DNA of 64,000 nt from Oscarella lobularis (GCF_947507565.1 NC_089175.1:5755733-5819732); one strand, 5' to 3'; shown: positions 29,313 through 42,677, counted from the stretch's first letter. Made by a program: numbers and translations. Notes: generated by a model from the sequence alone, not told the origin.

Positions 29313-32300
29313 ACGAGCGAGCACGTGACTCGCGCGCCGGTCTCCAACGAAGCGACGATTCTCGTCGCGGGCGAAACGCCGCCCGATACGCCGCTCAAGA
29401 CGACGACGACGACGACGACGCCAACGGCGGCCGAGGAGAAGGAGACGGGAGAAGTGCGCAATCGGATTAGCCTGCGCAAAAATCGCGTAAAACGATTGGC
29501 GTTTGGAATCGCGCCCCCGCCTCCGCCGCTTCCGCGTCCGGAATCCGAACGTAAGCGAGCGAAAGCAGAGGAAGCGGAAAAGAGAAAGGAAGTGAGGACA
29601 ACCCACAGCAATATCTTAATTAATCTACTATTATTATTTTTTTATTTGTTTGTGTAGGCTTTGTTGTCGCGTCGCGTCGTCGTCGACGTCGGCGAATTGG
29701 TTTGGGGAAAGTTGCAGGGTTTCGATTGGTGGCCGGCGCTCGTCGTTCACGATTGGGAGGCGAAGCAGGAGAAGACGCCGAGCGGTCACGCGTGGATTCG
29801 TTGGCTCGGAAATGAGCAATATTCGGGAGTGAGATTAGAAGAATGGGAGAGGAGCGTATGTGACGTCGTGATTCTTTAGTTAGCGTGCACTATCGATCGA
29901 TTGGCTCGATTCGAATCGTTTGCAAAGAAAGTGAGCATGCCCAAGTTAAGAGATTTACACTACAGAGACGCAATCATGACAGCATTAGAGGTAGGTTATA
30001 CACATACGGTATATTTATTTATTGTTTTTATCACGTGTTTTTTCATAGATAGCTGCTAAGCGTTGTCGCAAGACGTTTTCTGACGTCGATGACGAGCCAA
30101 TAGGGACGGAAGTGGAAGAAGTGGCGGCGGATGTTTTGAGCTCTCAAACGAAATCGAAAAAGACGTCGAAGAAGCATAAGCCCGTTGTTCTAGATGATCC
30201 CATTCAGCAGAAGATGCTTCAATGGGCTATTTCCGGGTTTCCGCCAACGGGCCCAGGTGGATTTCAGCCGACTAGAAGTCAGTCATATTGACAATTTTAC
30301 CAGAAAATATCATTTCTTCTTTAGGAGAGGTGACAGCCGGTGCGGCCGAAGTCACACGAATAGTTCGTCCAGACAACGAAGAGACGGAGAATGACGAAGA
30401 GGAAGAAGAGCTCATGGCCGCTACACTCGATAAACGAACGACAGAGATTTCGCAAGAGGAAAGAGGTGGGCAGTCAATTAATAATTATTTAATCAAAGTT
30501 TTTATATATCCATATCGATTTTCTTAAGAGAGATTTTCTGAAGTCCGCAAAGGCGTTCGCAAAATTGAAAGTATTTAATTATTTATTTAGTGGTGTGTGT
30601 ATGTAAGAGGTCTGCTATCCATCTCAAGCTCTTTGCCTCAGCTGCGCTTCTTTGAACGTCGACGCTGAGCATCCTCTATTCGAAGGCGGTCTCTGCAACG
30701 GATGCAAAGTAGAGAGAAAGAAGAGTCAACGTAGATTAATTAAATAACGTTACGTTATTATATAGGAGAGCTTTCAAGAAAATTATTACTTGTTTGATGA
30801 CGACGGCACTCAGGTGGGCGGATTAATTAATAAAGATTATTGGATTAATTAATGAAGATTATTTAATATTCGATTTTTTGTTTTGATTTAGATGTACTGT
30901 GCTATTTGTTCGGACGGTATTGAAGTCTTTCTCTGCGACATAACTGGATGTTCGAGGTAAGAAATAACCACGTGACAACACGTTGATTACTCGTCACCCT
31001 CTAGAGCCTTTTGCTATTTCTGCATTGAAAAAATATGCGGAAAAGAGGAGCTCAATAAGGTGATCATTTCATCATAGCAATGATATGAAAGCGTAGTAGT
31101 GTCTTCTTCGCTTTAGATTTCAAAGGAAGCCAATTGGCTTTGTTTTATGTGTGAGCCGGAAAAATGCCCATCGCCGCTCAAAGTCCGCCTGGAGTGGCGG
31201 CAACGCTTGCAGGAACTCTTCGCTTTGCCGGACCAAATGCAATTCGTAAAAAAATATTTTGAAAATTCAACTATTGTCTCTGACTTCTTTCGAAGGATCA
31301 GCTCGTTATTCCGGCACCTTTGCCGTTGGGCGAACGCCGCTCGTTGCGCGTTCTGAGTCTGTTCGATGGGATTGCAACCGGCTACGTCGTTCTGAAGAAT
31401 CTCGGATTTGATATTGAGAAATACGTTGCGGCGGAAATCGATTGCGACGCCGTGAGAGTAAGAAATAAATTAAAATAAAACGAATTAGATTAATTTTCCT
31501 CATACTTAGGTTTCGTACGTGCATCACCCGGACATTATCCACTTGGGCGACGTGAGAAAAATCAGTAGAAAAAAGGCATAGAGATTATAGCAATTAAAAT
31601 ATAGATTTACGTTTATTGGGTGAATTGTTGTAGTTGAAGGAACTCGGTCCTTTTGATCTTCTCATTGGGGGGAGTCCATGCACGGAGTTGAGTATAGCCA
31701 ATCCAAACCGTAAAGGAATATACGGTATTTAAGTATTTGTTTATTTATTTACTGTAGCTAGAATGTGAATTTACTATTTTTCTTCTCTAGAGGGTAGTGG
31801 TCAGCTCTTTTTCGAGTTTTATCGCATTTTTGAATATTTGAAGCCGTGCGTTCACGATCCGTGCACGGTGAACGAGTCGTGCGCTCACAGCCAAGCAAGA
31901 CCCTTCTTTTGGCTTTTTGAAAATGTCATGTCAATGACGACCGAAGTTCGAAAGACAATTTCAAGATTTTTTCAGGTAAGAAACCCGGTATCTAGTATTA
32001 ATTAATTTTAATATTATTTTATGTATTTTTTCTTGATAGTGTAGTCCTGTCGTTGTCGACGCGTTTCCCGTGTCGGCGGCGAATAGACGACGATACTTCT
32101 GGGGGAATATGCCTGGAATGAATCGGTGCCTCATATCCTACATATGATGTCCTAGGAGACTTATCCTTTTGTTCCTTAGACCCATGGTGCCTCTTCCAGG
32201 TGATAAAGTCACTCTTCAGGACTGTCTAGAACCGAATTGCGGTAGAACGGCTCAGGTGAGACGTGAACCCATAAATCGAATTATTAATCAATGATGGATC

Positions 32301-32667
32301 AATAGTTTAATAAATTACGAACGGTGACGACGAAAGCGAATTCCATAAAACAGACGAAACAGGCTCTATTTCCCGTCATGGAAGACTTGGGCATCGACGA
32401 CATGCCACCACGTGGTGACATTCTCTGGTGCACAGAACTAGAAAGGTGTCCAAATAATCAATGAAATCAATTGGATTTATTATTGAATTCTTTTTTGTTA
32501 GAGTGTTTGGTCTTCCAGATCATTACACGGACGTAGCGAACATGAGTAAGCAGAATCGACAGCGATTGATTGGGCAGGCGTGGAGCGTTCCCGTCGTTCG
32601 TCATTTGTTGTCGCCGCTCAGAGATTACTATAAGTGCGTCACGGTCGCCGCTGGCGCAGCGGAATAG
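29313..32667 (+). CDS. DNMT3: DNMT3-type de novo DNA (cytosine-5) methyltransferase
   Basis: About 16 short exons can be joined by GT-AG introns. The order is: a basic, proline-rich N-terminal exon (29313-29591); PWWP domain ([20 protein letters not shown], exon 29658-29828); linker ending [21 protein letters not shown] zinc domain ([57 protein letters not shown]); and methyltransferase with motif I ([16 protein letters not shown]), motif IV ([15 protein letters not shown], catalytic Cys), motif VI ([11 protein letters not shown]), motif VIII ([14 protein letters not shown]) and motif X ([15 protein letters not shown]). It sets new CpG methylation in the nucleus. The usual PCN of motif IV is PCT here. 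The first exon with the start codon was not resolved, so the 5' end is incomplete. Confidence 0.93.
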
Positions 32668-32849
32668 GTTCTATTTTATTTTTGTTTTTGTCTCAATGGG
32701 TGTCGTGCGCGCACGTGTTTTCTTTGCCTCGTCTCCTTTGCGCGTTGTTTTGAGGCGTTCATCACTGCCGTTTATATTGTTTATTTTGAATTCACTTTTA
32801 GCTCTGCTTTTTTTTGGTTTTGTAGTCGTATCTGATGACGTATGTTGTA

Positions 32850-32998
32850 TGTATTATTTGTTTTTGATGTCAGTCAGGTGAGAAGATTGCCGTCAATTTT
32901 ATTTATTTATGATTTATTTGTATTGATTTAGATGCAATGCGCAATCTCCTCGGACGGCATTGAAGTCGTCCTCTGCAACAAAGCCGGATGTTCAAGGT
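32850..32998 (+). pseudogene. Fossil copy of two DNMT3 ADD-domain exons
   Basis: Bases 32935-32998 read MQCAISSDGIEVVLC, matching the DNMT3 exon at 30892 ([15 protein letters not shown]) with acceptor and donor both kept. Before it, tattatttgtttttgatgtcagtcag|gtgaga matches the end of the preceding exon and its donor. The rest of the gene is absent. It lies just before PL8 copy 1. Confidence 0.7.
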
Positions 32999-33076
32999 AA
33001 GAAAATTACAACCAACGTATGAGCTGGCGTAAGAGAGTGCAAGCCATAGACGTCATATCACGTGACATACCGGATC

Positions 33077-35818
33077 ATGCATTACTCCGTAGTTCTTCTG
33101 CTCTTTTTCCTCCTTCCGTACGGCCACAGCGACAGAGTGAACGGCATATTTGTCTTTGGAAATGACTTGGACACAATCAAGAGTCGAATGGTCGACTCGT
33201 TTCTGCCCCAGACTGCAGACGGTGTTGCAGAAATCGACAAAGAGGCGCAACTCTATGGAAACGCCTTGGGGAAGAGCGGCAATTGGTCCGACATCGATTA
33301 TTCAGACGATGGACGCGCTGAGTGGAAAACGGCGACTCATTTATCGAGACTCCTGGTAGGAGAATCGATCTAATTTATGACGTCATTTAATATTGGCTAG
33401 ACAATGGCACTTGCATTTCGAGCACCCAACGGAAGTTGCTATCAAAATTCGTCGTTTCTCGATTCAATTAAACTGGCGTTGGACTATTGGCTGACTCACG
33501 ATTTCAAAAATTCAAATTGGTGGTAAGCTCAATATAAATTCAAAATGAATAATCAGATAATCTCTCGTTGTCTATAGGTGGAATGTCATTGGCGTTCCAA
33601 CGGACATTTCGAACTCGTATCTTCTACTCGAAGGCCACTTGAGCGACTCCGAAACGACAAAGGGAGTCGAAATCATGAAACGAGCCGAATGGAAGCACTA
33701 CACGGGCGCCAATCTCGTGTCGACGTGCAACGTCCAAATCCAACAAGGCCTCTACACCGGTCTCATAAACAATCACCAATAATCAAACCTAAATGTTATT
33801 GATTTCTTTTAGGCAATGCATCGGCGGTGGAAGAATGCTTCAAGGGAATTTACGGCGAAGCGGTTTACACTCCGCAATGGGCGGACGGAATTCAGAAAGA
33901 CTGGTCGTTTCACCAACACGGTCCGGAGTTGCTCGCCGGTTCGTACGGGAGTGTGTTCACCCAACACATTCTTGACTATATATATTTTTCATCGGGTAAG
34001 GGTACATTGTTGTGGATATACTATAGACATCATTTTTTTTCTTAGGGACGCAATACTTTATAAGTAATAGAAGTAATAGTTCTTTGGATGTTTTTTCGCA
34101 CTTGGTGTTGGACGGTCAGCAGTGGATGATACAGGGGAATTCGTGGGACTGGGCTGTGAGAGGACGATCGGTTTGAAAGCGAGGGGGGGGGGGGGGGGGG
34201 GGGAGATTGAATTTATTAAATTATTGACGGATAGGTCACGCGACCGGATTGGAATAAAGAAGGCACGTTTTCGCCATCGCGACTCAAAGCCGTTCCCGGC
34301 CCTCGTCACAGCGAGTACGTCGATTTCGCAACGAGAATCGAACAAAGAGGTAAGAGATAAAATAAAAAGGGGAAACGTTATTGATTCTATACGCATTAAG
34401 GTGGGTCTCCTTATCTGACGGGAAACCGGCACTATTGGGACAGCGACTATATGTCTCATAGAAGAAACGACTACATGGTCACGGTGATGATGCACAGCAA
34501 TCGAACGGTGGCAGCACGATGCGTCAACGATGAAGTAAGAAAAAATAAATAACATGTATATTCGATCTAATAAATAATCTTTATAATTCAATCTTATAAA
34601 TAATCTATACAGCTACAATATATTCGATCTAATGAATAATCTATATAATTACAATACTGTATATTCGATCTAATAAATAATTACAATTTATTTGATCTAA
34701 GGGTAAAAAGTCTGAGCACTTTGGCGACGGCGTCGTTCATCTCTACTACACGGGCGACGAATACTACGACGTCTTCCCCGTCTGGGATTGGCAGCGTTTG
34801 CCCGGGTCGACGTGCGAGCAGGACATTCCGCTTCTCTCGTGCGAGCACTTGACGTCGACGAAGACGTCCGGTTTTGTCGGCGGCGTTTCCGACGGCGATT
34901 ACGGCGCCGCCTTCATGCAACTTCTCTCGCGTAATATCAGCGTTTCAAAAATGTGGTTTTTCTTCGATTCGGTTTTCGTCGCCGGCGGCGTTTCGCTTCG
35001 GAGCGAGTCGAAGAATTCCGTGTTTACGAGCGTGGCCAATCGGCTGCTGAACGGGAGCGTGATCGTGCGGACGGGCGACGGGGCGACGCACGAGCTGACG
35101 ATGCCGGGGAATTATATGTACAATTTCAAGGAGCCGGCAAGCACGCCGTCTTGGATTTATCATGATAATACTGGATACGTGATTCGGAGCGCGACGTCGC
35201 GGCCTCTTCATATCCAAGTGGGTCCTCGCACTGGGAATTGGGATAGTATAGGTACGAGGGTGAGATAACAGAGCCTAATTATTAATTACTTATTTTAATT
35301 AAGGGGTTTCTAATGGGACTATTACTCGGTCGCTTTTTGACATGTATATTGATCATGGGTCTGTTTTCACGGATGCTGGTGAGTATCTCTACTTCGTTTT
35401 TCCGGGGGCTAATGTATCGGATATGAGCATTTTGGCTAAGACACTCGGTGGAGTGAAGGTTTCTATGAACGGTAATGATACCGTCGCTGTGTATGATTCC
35501 GAGACGCTGGAGTTGGTTTGTTGGGGTGGTGATGGCGGGAAATTGGTTGGTGTTCCTGGGTGGGAATTGTCTGTGAGTTTTCCGGCGTTTGTTATTGCCA
35601 GGAAAATGAACGGTTCGTTTTCTATATCGGTCAGTAGTCCGGTGTATCCACCAGCGGATGGGATCACCGTGAGCATTGATAGAAAACTGAGCAATTGCGA
35701 GGGAGCAATAGCAGTGAGTTCGAGTGGAAATGGGACGAGTATTAGAGTAAAGTTACCAGGGGATGAAGATGACTTAGGTCAAACAGTCACGGTGACCTGC
35801 AAGACCACTACTAATTAG
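33077..35818 (+). CDS. Secreted polysaccharide lyase, family PL8 (copy 1)
   Basis: About nine exons start MHYSVVLLLFFLLPYGHS (signal peptide) at 33077. The helical catalytic domain has NWWWNVIGVP, TGANLVSTCNVQIQQGLYTG (family catalytic Asn) and WSFHQHGPELLAGSYGSVF (catalytic His and Tyr). The beta domain has YMSHRRNDYMVTVMMHSNRT and FPVWDWQRLPGSTC, both hallmarks of chondroitin AC/hyaluronate/xanthan lyases, and runs to the stop at 35818. Exons join in phase (33077-33355, 33401-33522, 33578-33759, 33813-33995 and on). The enzyme should cleave acidic polysaccharides outside the cell by beta-elimination; the substrate cannot be told. Family members I know are mostly bacterial. One intron holds a run of 21 G. 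Confidence 0.9.
34183..34203. repeat. Homopolymer run of 21 G in a PL8 intron
   Basis: The matching intron of copy 2 has only gcgagggggaaggggag, so the run expanded after the duplication. Confidence 0.9.
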
Positions 35819-36454
35819 AGTGATTTGGCTTTTTGTCTGACTGTCTTTTTGCATGATGTGGTTTCACGGTGCATGTTTGGGAGCGGCAACGACAATTGGA
35901 TTGGAATAAGCTAAGCCAGACTAGGACTGGAATTCACAGATTCACTGGGTCTCAAAACACTAAAATTGCAGTTTGGAACTCGCGACTCCTAAGGGGGGCC
36001 CCCCTGAGAGCACGTCAGATACGTAACCGTCAGGGAAAGTAGAGGTACACAAGACCTGTAAAATTTTACCCAAGACCCACTCACAAATATCTGAAATACA
36101 CAGCTGTAGGATAAAATACATGCAGTTTGCTATAGAAGCGCGAGACAGACCACCGATCTACACATGCACTAAGCCTCGTACCCAGGCCCTTTCTCCTGGT
36201 GCGAGTCCCGGATGGGCTCGCGGAGAAAGGGCCTGCGGAGACTACTGCGGAGACTAGCGCCTAGCGGAGACCTTTTCGGAGTGGGCAATCGCGTGCATCG
36301 ACTCGAGGGGTCTCCGGGGTCTTTTTCGCCGCGTGCTGAGGCCTACAGTCTAGATATAGACATTGTAAATCGCGTCAGGGTCGCAGCGATCCGCCTCACA
36401 GATTAACACTTGCTAGTGGGCGTCAGATTCTCACGTGACATCTCTCCAGTACTC
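35819..36454. other. Spacer between PL8 copies with a dispersed repeat
   Basis: A perfect AGGGGGGCCCCCCT palindrome lies at 35992-36005. Inverted 13-mers AGGCCCTTTCTCC (36184-36196) and GGAGAAAGGGCCT (36222-36234) start a short repeat-like stretch up to about 36335. Part of it (gacccctcgagtcgat...gcgattgccc on the other strand) recurs near 58014-58062. No gene is seen. Confidence 0.5.
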
Positions 36455-39088
36455 ATGCGTTACTCTGTAGTTCTTTTGCTCTTTTCCCTCGTTCCGTACG
36501 GCCACAGCGACAGAGTGAACGGCATATTTGTCTTTGGAAATGACTTGGACACAATCAAGAGTCGAATGGTCGACTCGTTTCTGCCCCAGACTGCAGACGG
36601 TGTTGCAGAAATCGACAAAGAGGCGCAACTCTATGAAAACGCCTTGGGAAAGAGCGGCAATTGGTCCGACATCGATTATTCAGACGATGGACGCGCTGAG
36701 TGGAAAACGGCGACTCATTTATCGAGACTCTTGGTACAGGAGAATCGATCTAATTTATGACGTCATTTATTATTGGCTAGACAATGGCACTTGCATTTCG
36801 AGCACCCAACGGAAGTTGCTATCAAAATTCGTCGTTTCTCGATTCAATTAAACTGGCGTTGGACTATTGGCTGACTCACGATTTCAAAAACCCAAATTGG
36901 TGGTAAGCTCAATATAAATTCAAAATGAATAATCAGATAATCTCTCGTTGTCGATAGGTGGAATGTCATTGGCGTTCCAACGGACATTTCGAACTCGTAT
37001 CTTCTACTCGAAGGCCACTTGAGCGACTCCGAAACGACAAAGGGAGTCGAAATCATGAAACGAGCCGAATGGAAGCACTACACGGGCGCCAATCTCGTGT
37101 GGACGTGCAACGTCCAAATCCAACAAGGCCTCTACACCGGTCTCATAAACAAACACCAATAATCAAACCTTAATGCTATTGATTTCTTTTAGGCAATGCA
37201 TCGGCGGTAGAAGAATGCTTCAAGGGAATTTACGGCGAAGCGGTTTACGCTCCGCAGTCGACGGACGGAATTCAGAAAGACGGGTCGTTTCACCAACATG
37301 GTCCGGAGTTACTCGCCGGTTCGTACGGGAGTGCGTTCACCCAACAGATTCTTGACTATATATATTTTTCATCGGGTAAGGGTACATCGTTGTGGGTATA
37401 CGTATTATAGACATCATTTTTTTTCTTAGGGACGCAATACTTTATAAGTAATAGTTCTTTGGATGTTTTTTCGCATTTGGTGTTGGACGGTCAGCAGTGG
37501 ATGATACAGGGGAATTCGTGGGATTGGGCTGTGAGAGGAAGAGAGGTTTGAAAGCGAGGGGGAAGGGGAGATTGAATTTATTAAATTATTGACGGATAGG
37601 TCACGCGACCGGATTCGAATAAAGAAGGCACGTTTTCGCCGTCGCGACTCAAAGCCGTTCCCGGTCCTCGTCACAGCGAGTTCGTCGACTTCGCAACGAG
37701 AATCGAACAAAGAGGTAAGAGAAAGAATAAAAAGGGAAAACGTTATTGATTCTATACGCATTAAGGTGGGTCTCCTTATCTGACGGGAAACCGACACTAT
37801 TGGGACAGCGACTATATGTCTCATAGAAGAAACGACTACGTGGTCACGGTGATGATGCACAGCAATCGAACGGTGGCAGCACGATGCATCAACGACGAAG
37901 TAAGAAAAAATAAATAACATGTATATTCGATCTAATAAATAATCTATATAATTACAATTTATTTGATCTAAGGGTAAAAAGTCTGAGCACTTTGGCGACG
38001 GCGTCGTTCATCTCTACTACACCGGCGACGAATACTACGACGTCTTCCCCGTCTGGGATTGGCAGCGTTTGCCCGGGTCGACGTGCGAGCAGGATATTCC
38101 GCTTCTCTCGTGCGAACACTTGACGTCGACGAAGACGTCCGGTTTTGTCGGCGGCGTTTCCGACGGCGATTACGGCGCCGCCTTCATGCAACTTCTCTCG
38201 CGTAATATCAGCGTTTCGAAAATGTGGTTTTTCTTCGATTCCGTTTTCGTCGCCGGCGGCGTTTCGCTTCGGAGCGAGTCGAAGAATTCCGTGTTTACGA
38301 GCGTGGCCAATCGGCTGCTGAACGGGAGCGTGATCGTGCGGACGGGCGACGGGGCGACGCACGAGCTGACGACGCCGGGGAATTATACGTACGATTTCAA
38401 GGAGCCGGCAAGCACGCCGTCGTGGATTCATCACGATAATACTGGATACGTGATTCGGAGCGCGACGTCGCGGCCTCTTCATATCCAAGTCGGTCCACGT
38501 ACTGGGAATTGGGATAGTATAGGTACGAGGGGATGATAAGAGAGCCTAATTAATAATTACCTATTTAATTAAGGGGTTTCTAATGGGACTATTACTCGGT
38601 CGCTTTTTGACATGTATATTGATCATGGGTCTGTTTTCACGGATGCTGGTGAGTATCTCTACTTCGTTTTTCCGGGGGCTAATGTATCGGATATGAGCGT
38701 TTTGGCTAAGACTCTCGGTGGGCTAAAGGTTTCTGTGAACGGTAATGATACCGTGGCTGTGTATGATTCCGAGACGCTGGAGTTGGTTTGTTGGGGTGGT
38801 GGTGGCGGGAAATTGGTTGGTGTTCCTGGGTGGGAATTGTCTGTGAGTTTTCCGGCGTTTGTTATTGCCAGGAAAATGAACGGTTCGTTTGCTATATCGG
38901 TCAGTAGTCCGGTGTATCCACCAGCGGATGGGATCACTGTGAGCATTGATAGAAAACTAAGCAATTGCGAGGGAGCAATAGCAGTGAGTTCGAGTGGAAA
39001 TGGGACGAGTATTAGAATGAAGTTACCTGAGGACGAAGATGACTTAGGTCAAACAGTCACGGTGACTTGCAAGACTAGATTACAATGA
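36455..39088 (+). CDS. Secreted polysaccharide lyase, family PL8 (copy 2)
   Basis: The start is MRYSVVLLLFSLVPYGHS at 36455. It is nearly identical to copy 1 in exons and introns, with the same intron positions, so the duplication is recent. Copy 2 has GSFHQHGPELLAGSYGS where copy 1 has WSFHQHG. It keeps TGANLVWTCNVQ, RRNDYVVTVMMHSNRT and FPVWDWQRLPGSTC. The end differs slightly (TCKTRLQ, stop at 39088). No break is seen in any exon. Both copies keep the signal peptide, so both should be secreted. Confidence 0.9.
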
Positions 39089-40658
39089 TGTTGTTTTGGA
39101 GTTTTGTCTGACTGTCATTTTAGCGTGGCGTCACGTTTAAAATTTATGTCCTAATACCGTATACGATCCCGTTTGCTTCCTAACGCGCTTTTAGCAGGGG
39201 AGAAAAAGGCCGGAGAAAGGCTCGTGCACCCGCTGCAACTCTTGATTTAGCTATTTCGTCTTCGAAAATTGGATCGCAAGCTCAGCGAGAAAGTAGGCAG
39301 TCGCACTAGACTGTCTAACTCAGAAGGGGCCCCCCACTTCGTTCCCTGCATAGAGGAAGTAGTATCCGTGCCCGTGCCCGTGCCTAGCGTTTTCTTTTTT
39401 GATTCATCTGTTGTGGATCGCTAGAAAGTAGAAGTGGGACCAATCGAACGGCGGTTGTCTGTCGCGTCAGCTAAAAGTTCTTTGTCATTGAATGTCTCGC
39501 AAATCGGCACAACGTTGTCATTTCCTTGTCAAATTCGACAGCGATCGTTGTGTGAAAAACTCAATTCGACTTGCACACTCTGACGTTGTGAGTGGTGTGC
39601 ATTCCCGTGCTAATAGTCGTACTAATGACCTTATGTGATTATTAGTGGACCTTTTAGGAAAGTACTTTTTGTTTGATGACAAAGTCAGGTAAAAACAATT
39701 AACTAACATCAATTTATATATTTGTTGATTTGTTTGTAATAACTTAGATGTAATGCTATTTCATTGAAGTCTTCCTCTGGCTACAGTATGTCACCGATGT
39801 TAGAAGTAAGAAATCACGTGATGACATTTTAGTATTGTCACCAAATTTTTTCTGTGCTGCAGAGGCCTTGGTCCAGATCAAACGTCGAGGAAGGAAGGTA
39901 AAAACCTCACAAACAATTGACAAGACGTACCGGTATTGGAACGGGAAGTCCGACTTAGTCGACAACTTGTGACACTCCATTTCAACGGTTGTTCAAATGC
40001 CAGTGAGAAGGGTTAGTACTCTACATACAGTAGATAGTTTCTCCTTAGCCTGATTGTGTCTTTACTGAACAGCGTTCTACGAGAGTAATAACGTGGGCTA
40101 ATGCTTGCTAACAAATGGGGTTTCACTTCGGCTGGCTGCCGGAGATTGTCCTGTCATTCGTAAGCCGATAGGTCACTTTCTTTCTGTCGCCTTAATTTTT
40201 TGTATTGTAGGTGCATGTCGAAGCCGGTTTCTAAACCTGAGAACAGATAGAAAAGTCTATTGGGCCTTACTGTGAGTTTCTTTCGCTTTTCCACAGCGAA
40301 TTCGTTGTTTTCGACTTTGTAATGTCAAAGCAGAGGCAAACATGTCGCCTTGCCTTGAGCTTCACATGGCTGCGTAAACGGACTGGGACTGCGGCTTGAC
40401 TGCAGAAGACATAGGTACGTACAGAATATGCCGCCGTTTTAAAGAGAAGAAAGAACTTTACTGTCGTTACCTTATATACTACTTTTAATCGAAATCGACG
40501 GGACATTTGCTACACTGATGCATGGAGCGCGTGCGCGCATAAACACACTAAATTAAAGACGCAAGCAGCCTGCAAGCCGGCGCAAATCGAACAGCTGTTG
40601 ATTTTAGGAGTCGTCGCTATATAATCACAGAACGAGTTTTGCTTTTGCGCTGTTCTAA
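39089..40658. other. Long intergenic region after the lyase pair
   Basis: It holds a GGGGCCCCCC stretch (about 39327), a gtgccc triplicate (about 39370) and a second DNMT3 fossil (39655-39790). I recognise nothing in 39800-40640, although acceptor-like tracts occur. Confidence 0.4.
39655..39790 (+). pseudogene. Second fossil of the DNMT3 ADD-domain exons
   Basis: ggaaagtactttttgtttgatgac followed by an intron and aacttagatgtaatgctatttcattgaagtcttcctctgg matches the DNMT3 exon pair near 30780 and 30892. It is more decayed than the copy at 32850: the middle CSDG codons are missing. Confidence 0.6.
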
Positions 40659-42401
40659 ATGGCGAGTTGCTGTTGGCAGTTTTGCCTGAAGCGGAAACGG
40701 AAATCCGATGCAACATCGTCCATTCGTTCTGCAATTCAACGATTGACGACAATATTAGAAAATAGAAAAGTTATTGAACTAGATTGCTTTCTCTCTAAGG
40801 AAGACGGATTTCGACGTGAACAGGTACAGTGCGAAGAATCGTTTCATAAAATAATGAGTTGCTGCACATTATTGTCTCATTGCTATAATAGTTGGACCCC
40901 AACTTGTCAGTCATTCACTACGTGGCAGGAAGACAATTCAATTCGGAAAAGGAAGTCAAGGAGTGGCTTGGCTATCTGGCTGTGAATAGAGATGAAAGCA
41001 TTAATAAACCGGCAGGGGTAACTAATACGATTTGGATTGATAGAGTAATTGGTGCTTGAGTGAATTTATGCAGCGACAGGAAGTCCGTCCACTTCATTGC
41101 GCTTGCAAGTGGGGAGATGCTCTTGGGGTTAGATGGCTCGTCCGTCACGGTGCAAATGTCAACGTGCAAGACAGAGTAGGATTTGATTTCAAATGATTAC
41201 ATTAATTAAACGACTCTTGTTTAGAATGGACTTACGCCATATTCTTTGGCCTGTTCAAGTTCTGTTGAGAGGAATTTGAAAATGACTATTCTGGAAGAAC
41301 ATGGCTGCACTTTGATGCCAATTGACATTGTAACATAATTGATGTCGAAGTGTGACTTTAAACTTATTACGTTATACAGGTTTTGGCTGGTTCAGCCCAA
41401 TTTTCTTCATATGCAGATGCTGACAGGGTTTTTGATCATCTTGTAAATGAAAAGGGATTGAGAGTCAACGCTGTAGACGAGGTATCTATACTTTTTTGTT
41501 ACATGCGCAACAAGTATCTCTCTCTTAATTAAATGTAGAAAGAAAACACTCCTCTGCATCTTGCCTGCTTGGTTGGGAGCATTTTTGGGGTAAAATGGCT
41601 TGTGGAACACAGCTCTCCGTTTAATATCTGCAACTGGGTTAGAATTTTCACTTTTGAAATAGTTTCTTTTTCATTGCAACTTTAGAACGGCACAACGCCT
41701 TTTATGGCGGCTTGCAAAAGTTCCAAAAATCGTTTAGCAAAAGTTCGCTACTTAAATGCAAAAGGAGCCGACTGCCAATCAAAAGATCGCACGGTGAGAT
41801 TTATTTTTTTCAGGCATGTCGACGTTTCTTTTTTTCAGAAAGGAAGAACAGCTTTGTTTTATGCCATCTTTGACTCAAAATGTGGCGACGTGGAAGAAGT
41901 TCTGCAATACCTTGTTGATGAGAAAAACTTGGACATCAACGCTGTTGATGAGGTTGCATTCTCGCAATGTAGCAGGCTTTAGCTTGGCGACTTCTAATTT
42001 TAGGACGGAATGACACCCTTATTGGCCGCGTGTGATATTTGTCCTTCTTTCGTGGTCATTCAGCAACTAATTGCATTGGGAGCAGACGTTTCTGTTAGAG
42101 ATCAGGCTAGTCAGATTCTTACTGCTCACTTTTCCTTATTCCAATCCCTACAGAGGGGACAGAATGCGTTGCATCTTGCTGCAAAGACGACCAATGAAAT
42201 GAAAATTATTGATCTGTTGATAAAGAATGGAGTCGACGTTACGTGCAGCGACGAGGTGAAGTTATCTCACTCCAGAATACAAAAGTTTAATAAGAAAATC
42301 AGGATGGAAGCGTGCCTTATCAGTTGGCAATTGATGACGAAATCAAAGCTTTTCTCTTGCAGCATTACGTACGCCATCGTTTGGATTACCTCTGTAAGTA
42401 A
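40659..42401 (+). CDS. Ankyrin-repeat protein
   Basis: About ten exons start MASCCWQFCLKRKRKSD. An N-terminal non-repeat part (VIHYVAGRQFNSEKEVKEWLGYL) is followed by roughly seven ankyrin repeats, mostly one per exon: RPLHCACKWGDALGVRWLVRHG, NGLTPYSLACSS, NTPLHLACLVGSIFGVKWLV, NGTTPFMAAC, RTALFYAIFDS, GMTPLLAACDI and QNALHLAAKTTNEMKIIDLL. It ends DYLCK (or by splicing to a stop) at about 42401. One intron, 42106-42153, appears to use a GC donor. No other domain is visible; a protein-binding scaffold is the likely role. Confidence 0.8.
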
Positions 42402-42677
42402 TTTGTGTAATCTTTCTAGAACGCCATTGAATCAAATTTGGCCTTACTACCTAATCAAGTAGCTCCGGACTAAATCGAAAGGTGAAGTTGTTTTTTAGTG
42501 AACTACGTTTGTACTGTCCCACGTCATTGGTTATCTTTTGGTATCATGCACGCTCACTAGAAGCCACAGCACTCGGTAAGCGAACTGCATAATGTCATGT
42601 CCTGGTCGATCAGACAGCGATGGCAATGGTCCACAGAACACAAATATGATTTTAGCTTGAAATTCACAATACCGTGT

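Noticed and set aside
36170-36310. Possible tRNA-like or SINE head with hairpins
   Set aside because: No cloverleaf, A box or B box could be made out.
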